22,174 nucleotides of DNA, taken from an uncultured Pelagibacterales bacterium (GTDB taxonomy: Bacteria > Pseudomonadota > Alphaproteobacteria > Pelagibacterales > Pelagibacteraceae). The position numbers and the translations under genes are program-made. Positions 1-8,981 of this stretch are shown here, one piece after another; the stretch's first letter is position 1, and the number at the start of each line of letters is the position of its first letter. Under the pieces are notes generated by a model that saw only the letters and a list, made by a program, of their open reading frames with translations, did no database searches and was not told the origin of the DNA. The stretch is taken from contig CAJVZX010000005.1 in the NCBI GenBank assembly GCA_913020625.1, positions 1 through 22,174 on the forward strand. Direction: 5' to 3'.

Positions 1-2
1 AT

Positions 3-1358
3 AATTTATCAAAAATTTTGCATAGGGCTTTTGAAGTTGCAACAACAGGTAGACCTGGACCAGTTCTAGTTGATATTCCTAAAGATATTCAGTTTCAAAA
101 AACAAGCTACACAAAATTTAAAAAACAAAAAAAACTAAATGGCAAAGTTCAAAATCATTTTTCACAAAAAGATATTGATGAATTGATAAAATTAATGAGT
201 AAAGCTTCTAAACCAATTTTTTATACCGGTGGAGGAGTTGTAAACTCAGGACCAAAGGCGAGCGAACTTTTAAGAGAACTGGTAAACGCAACTGGCTATC
301 CTATAACGACAACATTACAAGGTCTTGGAACTTATCCTGGTGAAGATAGTAAATTTTTAGGCATGCTTGGTATGCACGGATCATATGAAGCGAATAATGC
401 AATGCATGATTGCGACCTGATGATAAACATTGGTGCAAGATTTGATGATCGAATAACAGGAAAGATAGATGAATTTTCTCCTAAATCAAAAAAAGTTCAT
501 ATTGATATAGACCCATCTTCAATAAACAAAAATGTTAAAGTAGATTTACCAATCATAGGAGATGTTGCGGAAGTTATTAATTCTACAATTAAAAATATAA
601 AAAAAGCAAACCCTAATTTTACGAAATCAAATAAAGAAAAGATTTCTAAATGGTGGGAGCAGATTCAAAAATGGAGATCTGTTAATTCATTTGACTTTGT
701 TAATAGTACCGAAACTATAAAACCACAATACGCAATTCAAAGGCTTTATGAATTAACTAAAGACAAAGATACGTATATAACAACAGAAGTAGGCCAGCAT
801 CAAATGTGGGCAGCACAACATTATAAATTTAACAAACCCAATCGCTGGATGACATCAGGAGGTTTAGGTACGATGGGTTATGGGTTGCCAGCAGCTGTTG
901 GAGTGCAAGTTGCTCATCCAAATAAATTAGTAATTGATATTGCAGGAGAAGCATCTGTTTTGATGACCATGCAAGAAATGTCTACCGCCGTTCAGTACAG
1001 TCTTCCTATTAAAATATTTATTTTAAACAATGAATACATGGGAATGGTTAGACAATGGCAGGAGTTGTTGCATAATAAAAATTATTCTGAAAGCTATACA
1101 GCAGCACTACCTGACTTTGTAAAACTTGCAGAAGCATATGGCTGTGTTGGGATAAGAGCTACATCTCCAGAAGAATTAGATGACAAAATAATAGAAATGA
1201 TCAACACTGATAGACCTGTGATATTTGACTGCAGAGTAGATAAAGAGGAAAATTGTTTTCCAATGATACTTTCGGGAAAACCACATAATCAAATGCTTTT
1301 AGGTCCAAAGGATCAAAAAGAAAATAAAATTACAGGGAAAGGCAAGGCGTTAGTTTGA
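3..1358 (+). CDS. ilvB: Acetolactate synthase large subunit, 5' end missing
   Basis: Thiamine-diphosphate enzyme that condenses two pyruvates, or pyruvate and 2-oxobutyrate, in the first step of valine/leucine/isoleucine synthesis. The frame is already open at base 3 (NLSKIL before the first in-frame start-like TTG at 18), so the gene enters from outside the window; about 451 codons of a usual 570-590 are visible. GRPGPVLVDIPKD marks the end of the N-terminal ThDP domain. The central domain carries TGGGV and ARFDDR. The C-terminal ThDP domain has the metal motif at 945-953, then 24 residues to the NN at 1026-1031, followed by EYMGMVRQWQELLH. The metal motif reads GEA rather than the textbook GDG. 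The catalytic Glu lies in the missing N-terminus. It overlaps ilvH by one base (TGATG). Identity is very secure; ilvB and ilvI are alternative names. Confidence 0.96.
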   Translation, partial: NLSKILHRAFEVATTGRPGPVLVDIPKDIQFQKTSYTKFKKQKKLNGKVQNHFSQKDIDELIKLMSKASKPIFYTGGGVVNSGPKASELLRELVNATGYPITTTLQGLGTYPGEDSKFLGMLGMHGSYEANNAMHDCDLMINIGARFDDRITGKIDEFSPKSKKVHIDIDPSSINKNVKVDLPIIGDVAEVINSTIKNIKKANPNFTKSNKEKISKWWEQIQKWRSVNSFDFVNSTETIKPQYAIQRLYELTKDKDTYITTEVGQHQMWAAQHYKFNKPNRWMTSGGLGTMGYGLPAAVGVQVAHPNKLVIDIAGEASVLMTMQEMSTAVQYSLPIKIFILNNEYMGMVRQWQELLHNKNYSESYTAALPDFVKLAEAYGCVGIRATSPEELDDKIIEMINTDRPVIFDCRVDKEENCFPMILSGKPHNQMLLGPKDQKENKITGKGKALV

Positions 1359-1906
1359 TGGCTAAATCAAAATCAGCATATAGCATCCCAGTAAAACAAG
1401 GAAAACCAGATACACATATTATTGTTGTGTGGGTTGATAATGAAACTGGAGTATTGGCAAGAGTTGTAGGCTTGTTTTCTGGAAGAGGTTACAATATTGA
1501 GTCTTTAGCTGTTGCTGAAATTGACCCAAAATTAAATATATCTAGAATTACAATAGTAACGACAGGAACGCATCAGGTTATAGAACAAATAAAATTACAA
1601 TTAAAAAAACTTGTACCCGTTCACCAAGTTGCTGATTTTAAAAGAGAAGATAAAAAAGTTATATTTAAAGAAATGGCTTTATTTAAAATAGTAGGAGGCA
1701 AGTCTAAAAAAGAAAAGGCTTTAAAAGCTTGCAAAAAGTATAATGCTATAATATTGGACAAAACAAACAAATCTTATGTTATACAAATAACAGCTTTAAG
1801 AAGAGAAATAGATTTAATGTCAAAAAAATTAAAAAAATTTGGTCTCGTAAGCGTTTCAAGAACCGGCGCTGTTGCAATGACAAGAGGTTCAGAAATATTT
1901 AAATAA
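1358..1906 (+). CDS. ilvH: Acetolactate synthase small (regulatory) subunit
   Basis: Regulatory partner of the large subunit; in this family it raises activity and confers valine feedback inhibition. The 182-residue protein has an N-terminal ACT domain at about residues 18-95 (IIVVWVDNETGVLARVVGLF, then GRGYNIESLAV) and a C-terminal small-subunit domain from about residue 100 (KEMALFKIV). ATG at 1358 is preferred over the in-frame TTG one codon earlier because it overlaps the ilvB stop as TGATG and has a purine-rich GGGAAAGGCAAGG stretch upstream. Length is normal for the family (160-185). It sits between ilvB and ilvC, the usual order. ilvN is an alternative name. Confidence 0.95.
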   Translation: MAKSKSAYSIPVKQGKPDTHIIVVWVDNETGVLARVVGLFSGRGYNIESLAVAEIDPKLNISRITIVTTGTHQVIEQIKLQLKKLVPVHQVADFKREDKKVIFKEMALFKIVGGKSKKEKALKACKKYNAIILDKTNKSYVIQITALRREIDLMSKKLKKFGLVSVSRTGAVAMTRGSEIFK

Positions 1907-1924
1907 ATTTAAAGGAGAAAAAAT

Positions 1925-2947
1925 ATGAAAATGTTTTATGAAAAAGATACTGACGTAAATTTAATTAAAAATAAAAAGGTAGCAATCTTTGGTTATGGTA
2001 GCCAAGGCCATGCACATGCCCTTAATCTTAAAGATAGTGGAGTTAAAGAAGTGGTGGTTGCTCTAAGAGATGGATCGGCCAGCAAAGCAAAAGCAGAATC
2101 AAAAGGATTGAAAGTTATGAATTTGTCTGATGCAGCAGAGTGGGCCGATGTAGTTATGATTTTAACTCCAGATGAACTTCAGGCAGCAATTTATAAAAAT
2201 CACATAGAACAAAGAGTTAGAGAAGGAACTTCAATTGCTTTTGCACACGGATTAAACATTCATTACGATTTAATAAAAGCAAGAAAAGATTTAGATGTAT
2301 TTATGGTTGCACCAAAAGGCCCAGGACATTTAGTAAGAAGTGAATTTGAAAAAGGAGGAGGAGTTCCTTGTTTGTTTGCCGTCCATCAAAATGGATCAGG
2401 TAAAGCAAGAGAATTAGCCATGTCATATGCTTCAGCTGTAGGTGGTGGAAAATCAGGAATTATTGAAACTACATTTAAGGACGAAGCTGAAACAGATTTA
2501 TTTGGTGAACAAACAGTTCTTTGTGGCGGTTTGGTTGAGTTAATTAAAAATGGATATGAAACTTTAGTTGAAGCAGGATACGAACCAGAAATGGCATATT
2601 TTGAAACAGTTCACGAAGTTAAATTAATTGTTGATTTAATTTATGAAGGTGGAATTGCAAACATGAACTATTCAATTTCTAATACTGCTGAATACGGTGA
2701 ATACGTTACAGGTCCAAAAATTATAAATAAAGAAGAAACAAAGAAAAGAATGAAAGAAGTTTTAGCAGACATTCAGTCAGGGAAGTTTACTAAAAATTGG
2801 ATGGACGAATGTAAAAATGGCCAAAAGAATTTCTTAAAGACTAGAGAAAAATTAGCAGAACACCCAGTTGAAAAAGTTGGGGCAGAACTAAGAGCTCTTA
2901 TGCCATGGATTGCTAAGAAGAAATTAATAGATAGCGATAAAAATTAA
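1925..2947 (+). CDS. ilvC: Ketol-acid reductoisomerase (class I, short form)
   Basis: Catalyses the NADPH- and Mg-dependent isomerisation and reduction of acetolactate, the second common step of branched-chain amino acid synthesis. It has 340 residues, normal for the short class I form. The Rossmann motif GYGSQGHAHA is at residues 23-32 and KGPGH is in the middle. The metal ligands are seen as D191 and E195 in DLFGEQ, and E227 and E231 in FETVHE, followed by KLIVDLIYEGG and YSISNTAEYG. A clear ribosome-binding site, AAAGGAGAAA (1911-1920), lies just before the ATG. It follows ilvH by 18 bp and should be in the same transcript. Confidence 0.97.
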   Translation: MKMFYEKDTDVNLIKNKKVAIFGYGSQGHAHALNLKDSGVKEVVVALRDGSASKAKAESKGLKVMNLSDAAEWADVVMILTPDELQAAIYKNHIEQRVREGTSIAFAHGLNIHYDLIKARKDLDVFMVAPKGPGHLVRSEFEKGGGVPCLFAVHQNGSGKARELAMSYASAVGGGKSGIIETTFKDEAETDLFGEQTVLCGGLVELIKNGYETLVEAGYEPEMAYFETVHEVKLIVDLIYEGGIANMNYSISNTAEYGEYVTGPKIINKEETKKRMKEVLADIQSGKFTKNWMDECKNGQKNFLKTREKLAEHPVEKVGAELRALMPWIAKKKLIDSDKN

Positions 2948-3029
2948 TTACTAAATTTAGATAAAATCTCTAATTTATTTTGCAATCTGTGCTAGAGATA
3001 GTAGTATATCGCGGTTAAAATAATTAAAA
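2948..3029 (+). promoter_or_regulatory. ilvC-leuA spacer with weak promoter and inverted repeat
   Basis: This 82-bp gap holds two weak signals. ATCTCTA (2966-2972) and TAGAGAT (2993-2999) form a perfect 7-bp inverted repeat with a 20-nt loop and no U-tract. TTGCAA (2980-2985) and TAGTAT (3002-3007), 16 bp apart, could be a sigma70-type promoter giving leuA a short leader. There is no Shine-Dalgarno sequence before the leuA ATG. Either signal could be chance in AT-rich DNA. Confidence 0.3.
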
Positions 3030-4616
3030 ATGTCCGATAAAAATAGAGTTTATATATTCGATACTACGATGCGAGATGGCGAGCAATCTCCAGGCGCATC
3101 TATGAGTTTTGAAGAGAAAATTCAAATCTCTAGAGTTTTTGATGAATTAGGTATCGATATTATTGAAGTTGGATTTCCAATTGCCTCTCCAGGTGATTTT
3201 GAAGCAGTTGCAGCAATTAGTAAAATTTTAAAAAAATCTATTCCTTGTGGATTATCTAGACATACAAAAAAAGATATAGATGCATGTTATGAAGCTTTAA
3301 AAGCAGCACCAAGATTTAGAATTCATACTTTTATTTCAACAAGTCCACTTCATATGAAGCATAAACTAAATAAATCTCCCGAACAAGTAATTGAGTCAAT
3401 AAAAGAACACGTTACTTATGCAAGAAAATTTACTGATGATGTTGAATGGTCATGCGAAGATGGAACACGGACTGATATAGATTTTATGTGTAAGACTATT
3501 GAACTTGCAATTAATTGTGGAGCAAAGACAATTAATATTCCTGATACTGTTGGTTATTCGGTTCCTTCAGAATTTAAAAAAATAATTGAGACACTTCTTA
3601 ATAAAGTGCCAAATATAGATAAAGCTATTTTATCAGTACATTGTCATAATGATTTAGGTTTAGCAGTTGCAAATTCTTTGACAGGTGTTTCAGCGGGAGC
3701 TAGACAAGTTGAATGTACTATTAATGGTATCGGTGAAAGAGCCGGCAATGCTTCTCTTGAAGAAATTGTAATGGCTATAAAAACAAGAAATGATTTAATG
3801 CCATTTAAAACAGGAATAAATACAAAATTATTAAGCAAAGCTTCAAAGATTGTTTCAAATGCAACTTTTCCAGTTCAATTTAATAAAGCAATTGTTGGAA
3901 AAAATGCTTTTGCTCATGAAGCAGGAATTCATCAGGATGGAATGATTAAAAATAGAAACACTTATGAAATTATGACACCAGAAAGCGTAGGTGTTAAACA
4001 AACATCTTTAGTTATGGGAAAACATTCTGGAAGACATGCTTTCAAAGATAAATTAACGAATCTTGGCTATTCGGATGTTACAGATGATATTATTGAAGTT
4101 GCATTTGGAAAATTTAAGATCCTTGCAGATAAAAAAAAACATATTTACGATGACGATATTTTGGCATTAGTAGATGATAGTTTAATAAAAAAAGAAGATA
4201 ATGTTATTAATTTAAAATCTCTTAGAGTATTTGCTGGAACAGGAGAACCCCAAAAGGCAGATATGACTTTAGAAGTTTATGGGGAAATTAAAAAAGCTAG
4301 CGAGACAGGTGATGGACCGGTAGACGCCACTTTTAAATGTATCAAAAAATTATATCCCCATGATGTAAATCTTCAATTATATCAAGTACACGCTGTAACC
4401 GAGGGCACTGATGCACAAGCTACGGTAAGTGTACGAATTGAAGAAAATGGAAAAACAACAGTTGGTCAAGCTGCCGATACGGATACATTAGTTGCTTCTG
4501 CAAATGCTTATATAAATGCATTAAATAAAATGATAATTAAAAGAAAAAAAACAGCTCCCCAAGAATATGGGCAACAAAAAAAAGAATATGAACAACAAAA
4601 AATGAAAGGAATATAA
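3030..4616 (+). CDS. leuA: 2-isopropylmalate synthase
   Basis: Condenses acetyl-CoA with 2-oxoisovalerate, the first committed step of leucine synthesis, using the product of the upstream ilv genes after dehydration and transport-free hand-over in the cytoplasm. It has 528 residues, in the usual 510-560 range. The TIM-barrel catalytic domain begins FDTTMRDGEQSPG (R15, D16), has metal ligands H204 and H206 in HCHNDLG, and ERAGNASLEE. The linker contains HEAGIHQDGM. The C-terminal leucine-binding regulatory domain is at about residues 390-500. The last 20 or so residues are a K/Q/E-rich tail built from two copies of an EYxQQK unit. No Shine-Dalgarno sequence is visible before ATG 3030. Confidence 0.96.
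   Translation: MSDKNRVYIFDTTMRDGEQSPGASMSFEEKIQISRVFDELGIDIIEVGFPIASPGDFEAVAAISKILKKSIPCGLSRHTKKDIDACYEALKAAPRFRIHTFISTSPLHMKHKLNKSPEQVIESIKEHVTYARKFTDDVEWSCEDGTRTDIDFMCKTIELAINCGAKTINIPDTVGYSVPSEFKKIIETLLNKVPNIDKAILSVHCHNDLGLAVANSLTGVSAGARQVECTINGIGERAGNASLEEIVMAIKTRNDLMPFKTGINTKLLSKASKIVSNATFPVQFNKAIVGKNAFAHEAGIHQDGMIKNRNTYEIMTPESVGVKQTSLVMGKHSGRHAFKDKLTNLGYSDVTDDIIEVAFGKFKILADKKKHIYDDDILALVDDSLIKKEDNVINLKSLRVFAGTGEPQKADMTLEVYGEIKKASETGDGPVDATFKCIKKLYPHDVNLQLYQVHAVTEGTDAQATVSVRIEENGKTTVGQAADTDTLVASANAYINALNKMIIKRKKTAPQEYGQQKKEYEQQKMKGI
4563..4604 (+). repeat. 21-bp imperfect tandem duplication in the leuA 3' end
   Basis: Two adjacent 21-base units (4563-4583 and 4584-4604) match at 17 of 21 positions. 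Both begin GAATATG and contain CAACAAAAAA. In protein they give the repeated tail EYGQQKK-EYEQQKM at the LeuA C-terminus. The second unit ends immediately before the AAAGGA that should serve as mreB ribosome-binding site. Confidence 0.75.
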
Positions 4617-5654
4617 ATGAAAAGTATCTTTGGTAAACTGTCAGAAATTTGGTCAACAGATATGGCAATTGATCTTGGAACAGCAAACACACTAGTGGTT
4701 ATTAAAGGAAAAGGAGTTGTTTTAAACGAACCATCCGTTGTTGCTGTTGTAGACGAAAAAGGTAAAAAATCTGTTATTGCAGTCGGTGATGAGGCGAAAA
4801 CTATGCTGGGTAGAACACCAGGAAATATTCAAGCGATTAGACCCTTAAAAAATGGTGTGATTGCAGACTTTATTGTTACTGAGGAAATGATTAAACACTT
4901 TATTAAAAAAGTACATAATAGAAAATCTTTTGCTAATCCAAGAATTTTAATTTGTGTTCCAACAGGTTCTACACCAGTTGAGAGAAAAGCTATTCAAGAT
5001 TCTGCTCTTGCTGCAGGTGCAAGAAGAGTTCAATTAATTGAAGAACCTATTGCAGCAGCAATTGGTGCAAACCTACCTATACAAGAAGCAACTGGCTCAA
5101 TGGTAGTTGATATAGGTGGAGGAACAACAGAAATAGCCGTTATGTCTTTAGGTGGTGTGGTATATTCAAACTCTATGAGAATAGCAGGAGATTCAATGGA
5201 TCAAGCATTAATATATTATATGAGAAAAAAATTTAATTTGCTTATTGGTGACGCAACCGCTGAAAAACTTAAAAAAGAAATTGGCACAGCCTTGGCGACA
5301 AGTAATAATACTTATCAAGTTAAAGGTAGAGATATTAGATCAGGAACACCAAAAGAAATAAGTCTGAAAGAAGAAGATACTGCCGAAGCTTTAAATCAAA
5401 CATTATCACAAATTATGGCAGGTATTAAAGATGCTTTAGAAAACACTCCACCAGAATTATCAGCTGATTTAGTTGATATGGGTTTAACTTTAACAGGTGG
5501 TGGAGCGTTATTAAAAAATATGGATAAATTTATTGCTAAGGAGACTGGTTTGCCAGTTCAAATAGCAGATGATCCATTGGCATGCGTAGCTATAGGAACA
5601 GGAAAAGCTCTGGAGCAAGAAGAAATATTTTCTACAATATTGTCTGAGTATTAA
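4617..5654 (+). CDS. mreB: Rod shape-determining protein MreB
   Basis: Bacterial actin that forms membrane-bound filaments orienting the cell-wall elongation machinery. It has 345 residues, typical. An N-terminal amphipathic segment (MKSIFGKLSEIW, residues 1-12) fits membrane binding. The actin-fold nucleotide motifs are visible: phosphate 1 DLGTANT (19-25), phosphate 2 DIGGGTTE (165-172) and the adenosine motif TGGGALL (from residue 293), plus EEPIAAAIG. The ATG follows the leuA stop with no spacer, and AAAGGA at 4605-4610 inside leuA is a good ribosome-binding site. It heads mreB-mreC-mreD-mrdA-rodA. Confidence 0.97.
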   Translation: MKSIFGKLSEIWSTDMAIDLGTANTLVVIKGKGVVLNEPSVVAVVDEKGKKSVIAVGDEAKTMLGRTPGNIQAIRPLKNGVIADFIVTEEMIKHFIKKVHNRKSFANPRILICVPTGSTPVERKAIQDSALAAGARRVQLIEEPIAAAIGANLPIQEATGSMVVDIGGGTTEIAVMSLGGVVYSNSMRIAGDSMDQALIYYMRKKFNLLIGDATAEKLKKEIGTALATSNNTYQVKGRDIRSGTPKEISLKEEDTAEALNQTLSQIMAGIKDALENTPPELSADLVDMGLTLTGGGALLKNMDKFIAKETGLPVQIADDPLACVAIGTGKALEQEEIFSTILSEY

Positions 5655-5665
5655 TTTAGTAAGAA

Positions 5666-6511
5666 ATGGAAACAAGTCGTGATGACTTTATAATAGCTAT
5701 TCGTTCAGCTTTTTTACAAAAAGGCGCTGCACAACGATTTTCATTATTAGTATTAATTATAATTTCAGTAATTTTATTATCGCTTGATTTTTATAAAGCT
5801 AAACCATTAAATATTTTTAGAAGTATTTCAAAAGATATTATTTATAGAGGATCTTTTATTATCTCTCTTCCATTTAAATCTTTAGATCGCGGATATAAAA
5901 CAGTTAAAACTCATTTTACTTTTTATGATGATTATCAAAATTTAAAAAATGAATTATATATTCTAAAAGCTCAACAAAGTGAAATTGAATTTCTTAAAAT
6001 GCAAAATAAAGAATTAAAAATTGTTATTTCAGATGTTCTACATACAAATACAAAAAATGTAATTGCCAAAGTTATATTGGATAAACAAAGTCCATTCTTA
6101 AAGTCCATTATATTAAACAAAGGAACTAACTCTAATCTTAAAAAAGGAATGGCAGTTTTACATAAGAAAAATATGGTTGGACGAATAGTGGAAGTAAATT
6201 ATCTTTCTTCTAGAGTATTACTTATAAATGATTTGAATAGTAAAATTCCAGTAAAAATCCAACCTAGCGGTGAAAATGCAATAATGAGTGGTGAGGGAAA
6301 TAATTTAGCTTCTTTAGACTTTTTACCAAAACTGAGCACTATAGAAGAAGAAAACATTGTATTCACATCGGGATCAGATGGAGTTTTTGATGACGGGATT
6401 CCTATTGGAAAAATTACAGAAATTGAAGGGAAATTTTATGTAGAATTTTTTTCAGACTTAAATCAAATCAATTTTGTAACTGTTATTAATAATAAGAAGG
6501 AAGATAATTAA
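5666..6511 (+). CDS. mreC: Rod shape-determining protein MreC
   Basis: Periplasmic-facing elongasome scaffold that links MreB/MreD to PBP2 and activates it. The 281-residue protein has a short cytoplasmic N-terminus, one membrane segment (about residues 26-41) and a coiled coil at about 91-116 (NELYILKAQQSEIEFLKMQN). The beta-barrel MreC domain follows (NVIAKVILDKQSPFLKSIIL, then KGMAVLHKKNMVGRI). It starts 11 bp after mreB and ends 2 bp before mreD. Length is normal, without the long proline-rich tail of some relatives. Confidence 0.95.
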   Translation: METSRDDFIIAIRSAFLQKGAAQRFSLLVLIIISVILLSLDFYKAKPLNIFRSISKDIIYRGSFIISLPFKSLDRGYKTVKTHFTFYDDYQNLKNELYILKAQQSEIEFLKMQNKELKIVISDVLHTNTKNVIAKVILDKQSPFLKSIILNKGTNSNLKKGMAVLHKKNMVGRIVEVNYLSSRVLLINDLNSKIPVKIQPSGENAIMSGEGNNLASLDFLPKLSTIEEENIVFTSGSDGVFDDGIPIGKITEIEGKFYVEFFSDLNQINFVTVINNKKEDN

Positions 6512-6513
6512 TA

Positions 6514-7026
6514 ATGATTTCATTTAATAGAAATTTATATTATTTTTTATTGAACTTATTTCCTATTTTTCTATTATTTTTTTTAGTTTTAGTAGACTTT
6601 GATTTTAGTTTTCATTCGAAAAAACTTGTTACATTTAATCCAACATATGTGGTCATTTATTACTGGGTGCTTAAGAAGCCTGAAATTTTAGGTTATGGAC
6701 TTGTTTTTTTTGCAGGTGTTATTAATGATGTGGTAACAGGTTTGCCTATGGGAATAAGTTCTATTGATTATTTAATTTTATGTGGCATAGCTTCATATTT
6801 TAGAAATATAACTTTAAGACCATCGTTGATTAACGATTGGATTGCATTTGTTCCAACAATTTTTATTATTAATTCAATTCATTATTCTATTTTAAATGGC
6901 TTCTTTGCATTAGAGCTAAATTATTATTATTTAATTTTAAGTTCAATATTTACAATCGCTACTTATCCGTTAGTAGGTTTTATCTTTAATTTTATTTCAG
7001 ACTTTATTACTCCTAGAAAAAAATGA
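6514..7026 (+). CDS. mreD: Rod shape-determining protein MreD
   Basis: Small polytopic inner-membrane member of the elongasome. The 170 residues are highly hydrophobic with about five membrane segments. FFAGVINDVVTGLPMGISS and PLVGFIFNFISDFI match the MreD pattern. Sequence conservation is low in this family, so position between mreC and the PBP2 gene is a large part of the evidence. Its stop overlaps the next start as ATGA. Confidence 0.9.
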   Translation: MISFNRNLYYFLLNLFPIFLLFFLVLVDFDFSFHSKKLVTFNPTYVVIYYWVLKKPEILGYGLVFFAGVINDVVTGLPMGISSIDYLILCGIASYFRNITLRPSLINDWIAFVPTIFIINSIHYSILNGFFALELNYYYLILSSIFTIATYPLVGFIFNFISDFITPRKK

Positions 7027-8981
7027 TTTCATTTGGTGATAACAAAATTAGTAAAAATAGAACTATTAATCGTCGAATGTTTATTTTAGGTGCCGCAAAA
7101 ATTATATTTTTAACTGGAATAGTTGGACGTTTATTTAGTTTGCAAATTTCAGAGAGTAGTAAATATAAATATCTATCAGATAAAAATAGATTAAGAGAAT
7201 GGAAAATTCCGCCACAAAGAGGAATTATAGAAGATTATTTTGGAAATGTTATTGCTGCTAATGACCAAGTTTTTCAACTGCATATCATTCCTGAACAAGT
7301 AGAAAATTTTAATTATTTAATGTTAAGATTAAAAAATACAATTAATTTTAATGATAAACAAATAAAAGCTATTTATAAAAAAAAATCTAAACAAAAACCA
7401 TGGGAAACTTTAATTGCTTCAGATAATTTAACCTGGAGTCAATTTTCGAAATTAAATTTATTTTTGCATGAATTATCAGGCGTTAAACCAGTATTATCTA
7501 TAGCGCGAAACTATCCTTATGCCAAAGATTTGGTTCATGTATTAGGATATGTGGGAGAAGCTAGTCCAAGTGATATTAATAACTATGAATTTATTAAGGA
7601 AAACCATGTTCCAGGTCTTCGTGTTGGTAAAACAGGATTGGAAAAAGCGTTAGAAAAAGATCTGATTGGAAAATATGGGATAAAAAGATTTGAAGTCAAT
7701 GCTTATGGTAAAAGAATAAATGAGTTAGATTTCTCTAGTGGTCAGCAAGGAAAAAATTTTAGAACAACTATTGATTTAGAAATTCAAATTTATGCACAAA
7801 AAATATTAAAAGATAAAAGTGGATCAATTTGTTTAATGGACATTTATACAGGGGATATAATTGCTTTAGCATCCTCTCCTACTTTTAATCCAAATAGTTT
7901 TATACATGGAATTAAAAGTGAAGAATGGAAAGAGATAAAAGCCAATCCTTTAAAACCATTAATAAATAAATCTATTGCTGGCTTGTATTCACCAGGTTCG
8001 ACCATTAAACCCTTGGTAGCTTTGTCGGCCTTAGAGTTTGATGTTATTAAGCCAAGCATGACAGTCCAATGCAAGGGGCATGACGAGCCTACAGAACTTT
8101 ATGGTCAAAAATATCACTGTTGGAAAGAAAAAGGTCATGGATTCATGAAATTGAGAAATGCAATTAAACAATCGTGTGATACTTATTTCTATGAGGTTGC
8201 AAGACTTTTGGGAGTTGATCGTCTTTCAATTACAGCAAAAAAATATGGTTTAGGAAATGAACTCTTAAAGGGTTTTTATTTTGAAGAAAAAAAAGGAATA
8301 GTACCTAATACAAAATGGAAAAAAAATACCTTGGGAAGAGGATGGGTTTTGGGAGAAACTCTTATAACAGGAATAGGACAGGGATATATATCCTCTACAC
8401 CTTTACAATTATGTTTAATGACAGCTCACTTGGCAAATGGTGGTTTTAGAATAAAGCCAAGAATTGTTGATGATGGGTCAATTTCTTTTGAGGATATCAA
8501 AGCAAAAATTGAAAATCAATTATATGAAACAGCCTTAATTCCTAATTTAAATGCACTTGAAGATACAGAACCTAAATTTTTAGAACCTATGTTTAGAAAT
8601 CACGAAAATATTAAATTTGTTTGTGATGCAATGTATGGATCTACTAATGAACTATACGGTACTTCTTATAGTTCAAGAATTGAAGATGAGAAATATCAGT
8701 TTGCTGGAAAAACCGGCACGTCTCAAGTAAAAAGAATTACCGAAGCTGAACGCGAAGCAGATTTAAAAATTTCAGAAATTCCTTATGAAGAAAGAGATCA
8801 TGCTTTATATGTTGCCTTTGGACCTTATAAAAATCCAAGATACTCAGTTAGTATTCTAATAGAACACGGTGGCACAGGGAGCTCAACTGCAGCTCCAATT
8901 GCTAAAAAAATATTTAAGAAAGTTATTAATAGACACCAAGAAAGAGAAGATATTAGAAAGAAAAGAGGACAGATAATTTAA
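7023..8981 (+). CDS. mrdA: Penicillin-binding protein 2 (peptidoglycan D,D-transpeptidase)
   Basis: Class B PBP that cross-links new peptidoglycan strands made by RodA during elongation. It has 652 residues: a basic N-terminus and one membrane anchor (about residues 18-40), the dimerisation/pedestal domain starting RLREWKIPPQRGIIED, and a transpeptidase domain. All three active-site motifs are present: SxxK as S326-TIK-329 in SPGSTIKP, SxD/N as S384-C-D386, and KTGT at 563-566. The ATG overlaps the mreD stop (ATGA), implying translational coupling. It is the monofunctional PBP2/FtsI type; the rodA neighbour separates PBP2 from FtsI. Confidence 0.97.
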   Translation: MISFGDNKISKNRTINRRMFILGAAKIIFLTGIVGRLFSLQISESSKYKYLSDKNRLREWKIPPQRGIIEDYFGNVIAANDQVFQLHIIPEQVENFNYLMLRLKNTINFNDKQIKAIYKKKSKQKPWETLIASDNLTWSQFSKLNLFLHELSGVKPVLSIARNYPYAKDLVHVLGYVGEASPSDINNYEFIKENHVPGLRVGKTGLEKALEKDLIGKYGIKRFEVNAYGKRINELDFSSGQQGKNFRTTIDLEIQIYAQKILKDKSGSICLMDIYTGDIIALASSPTFNPNSFIHGIKSEEWKEIKANPLKPLINKSIAGLYSPGSTIKPLVALSALEFDVIKPSMTVQCKGHDEPTELYGQKYHCWKEKGHGFMKLRNAIKQSCDTYFYEVARLLGVDRLSITAKKYGLGNELLKGFYFEEKKGIVPNTKWKKNTLGRGWVLGETLITGIGQGYISSTPLQLCLMTAHLANGGFRIKPRIVDDGSISFEDIKAKIENQLYETALIPNLNALEDTEPKFLEPMFRNHENIKFVCDAMYGSTNELYGTSYSSRIEDEKYQFAGKTGTSQVKRITEAEREADLKISEIPYEERDHALYVAFGPYKNPRYSVSILIEHGGTGSSTAAPIAKKIFKKVINRHQEREDIRKKRGQII

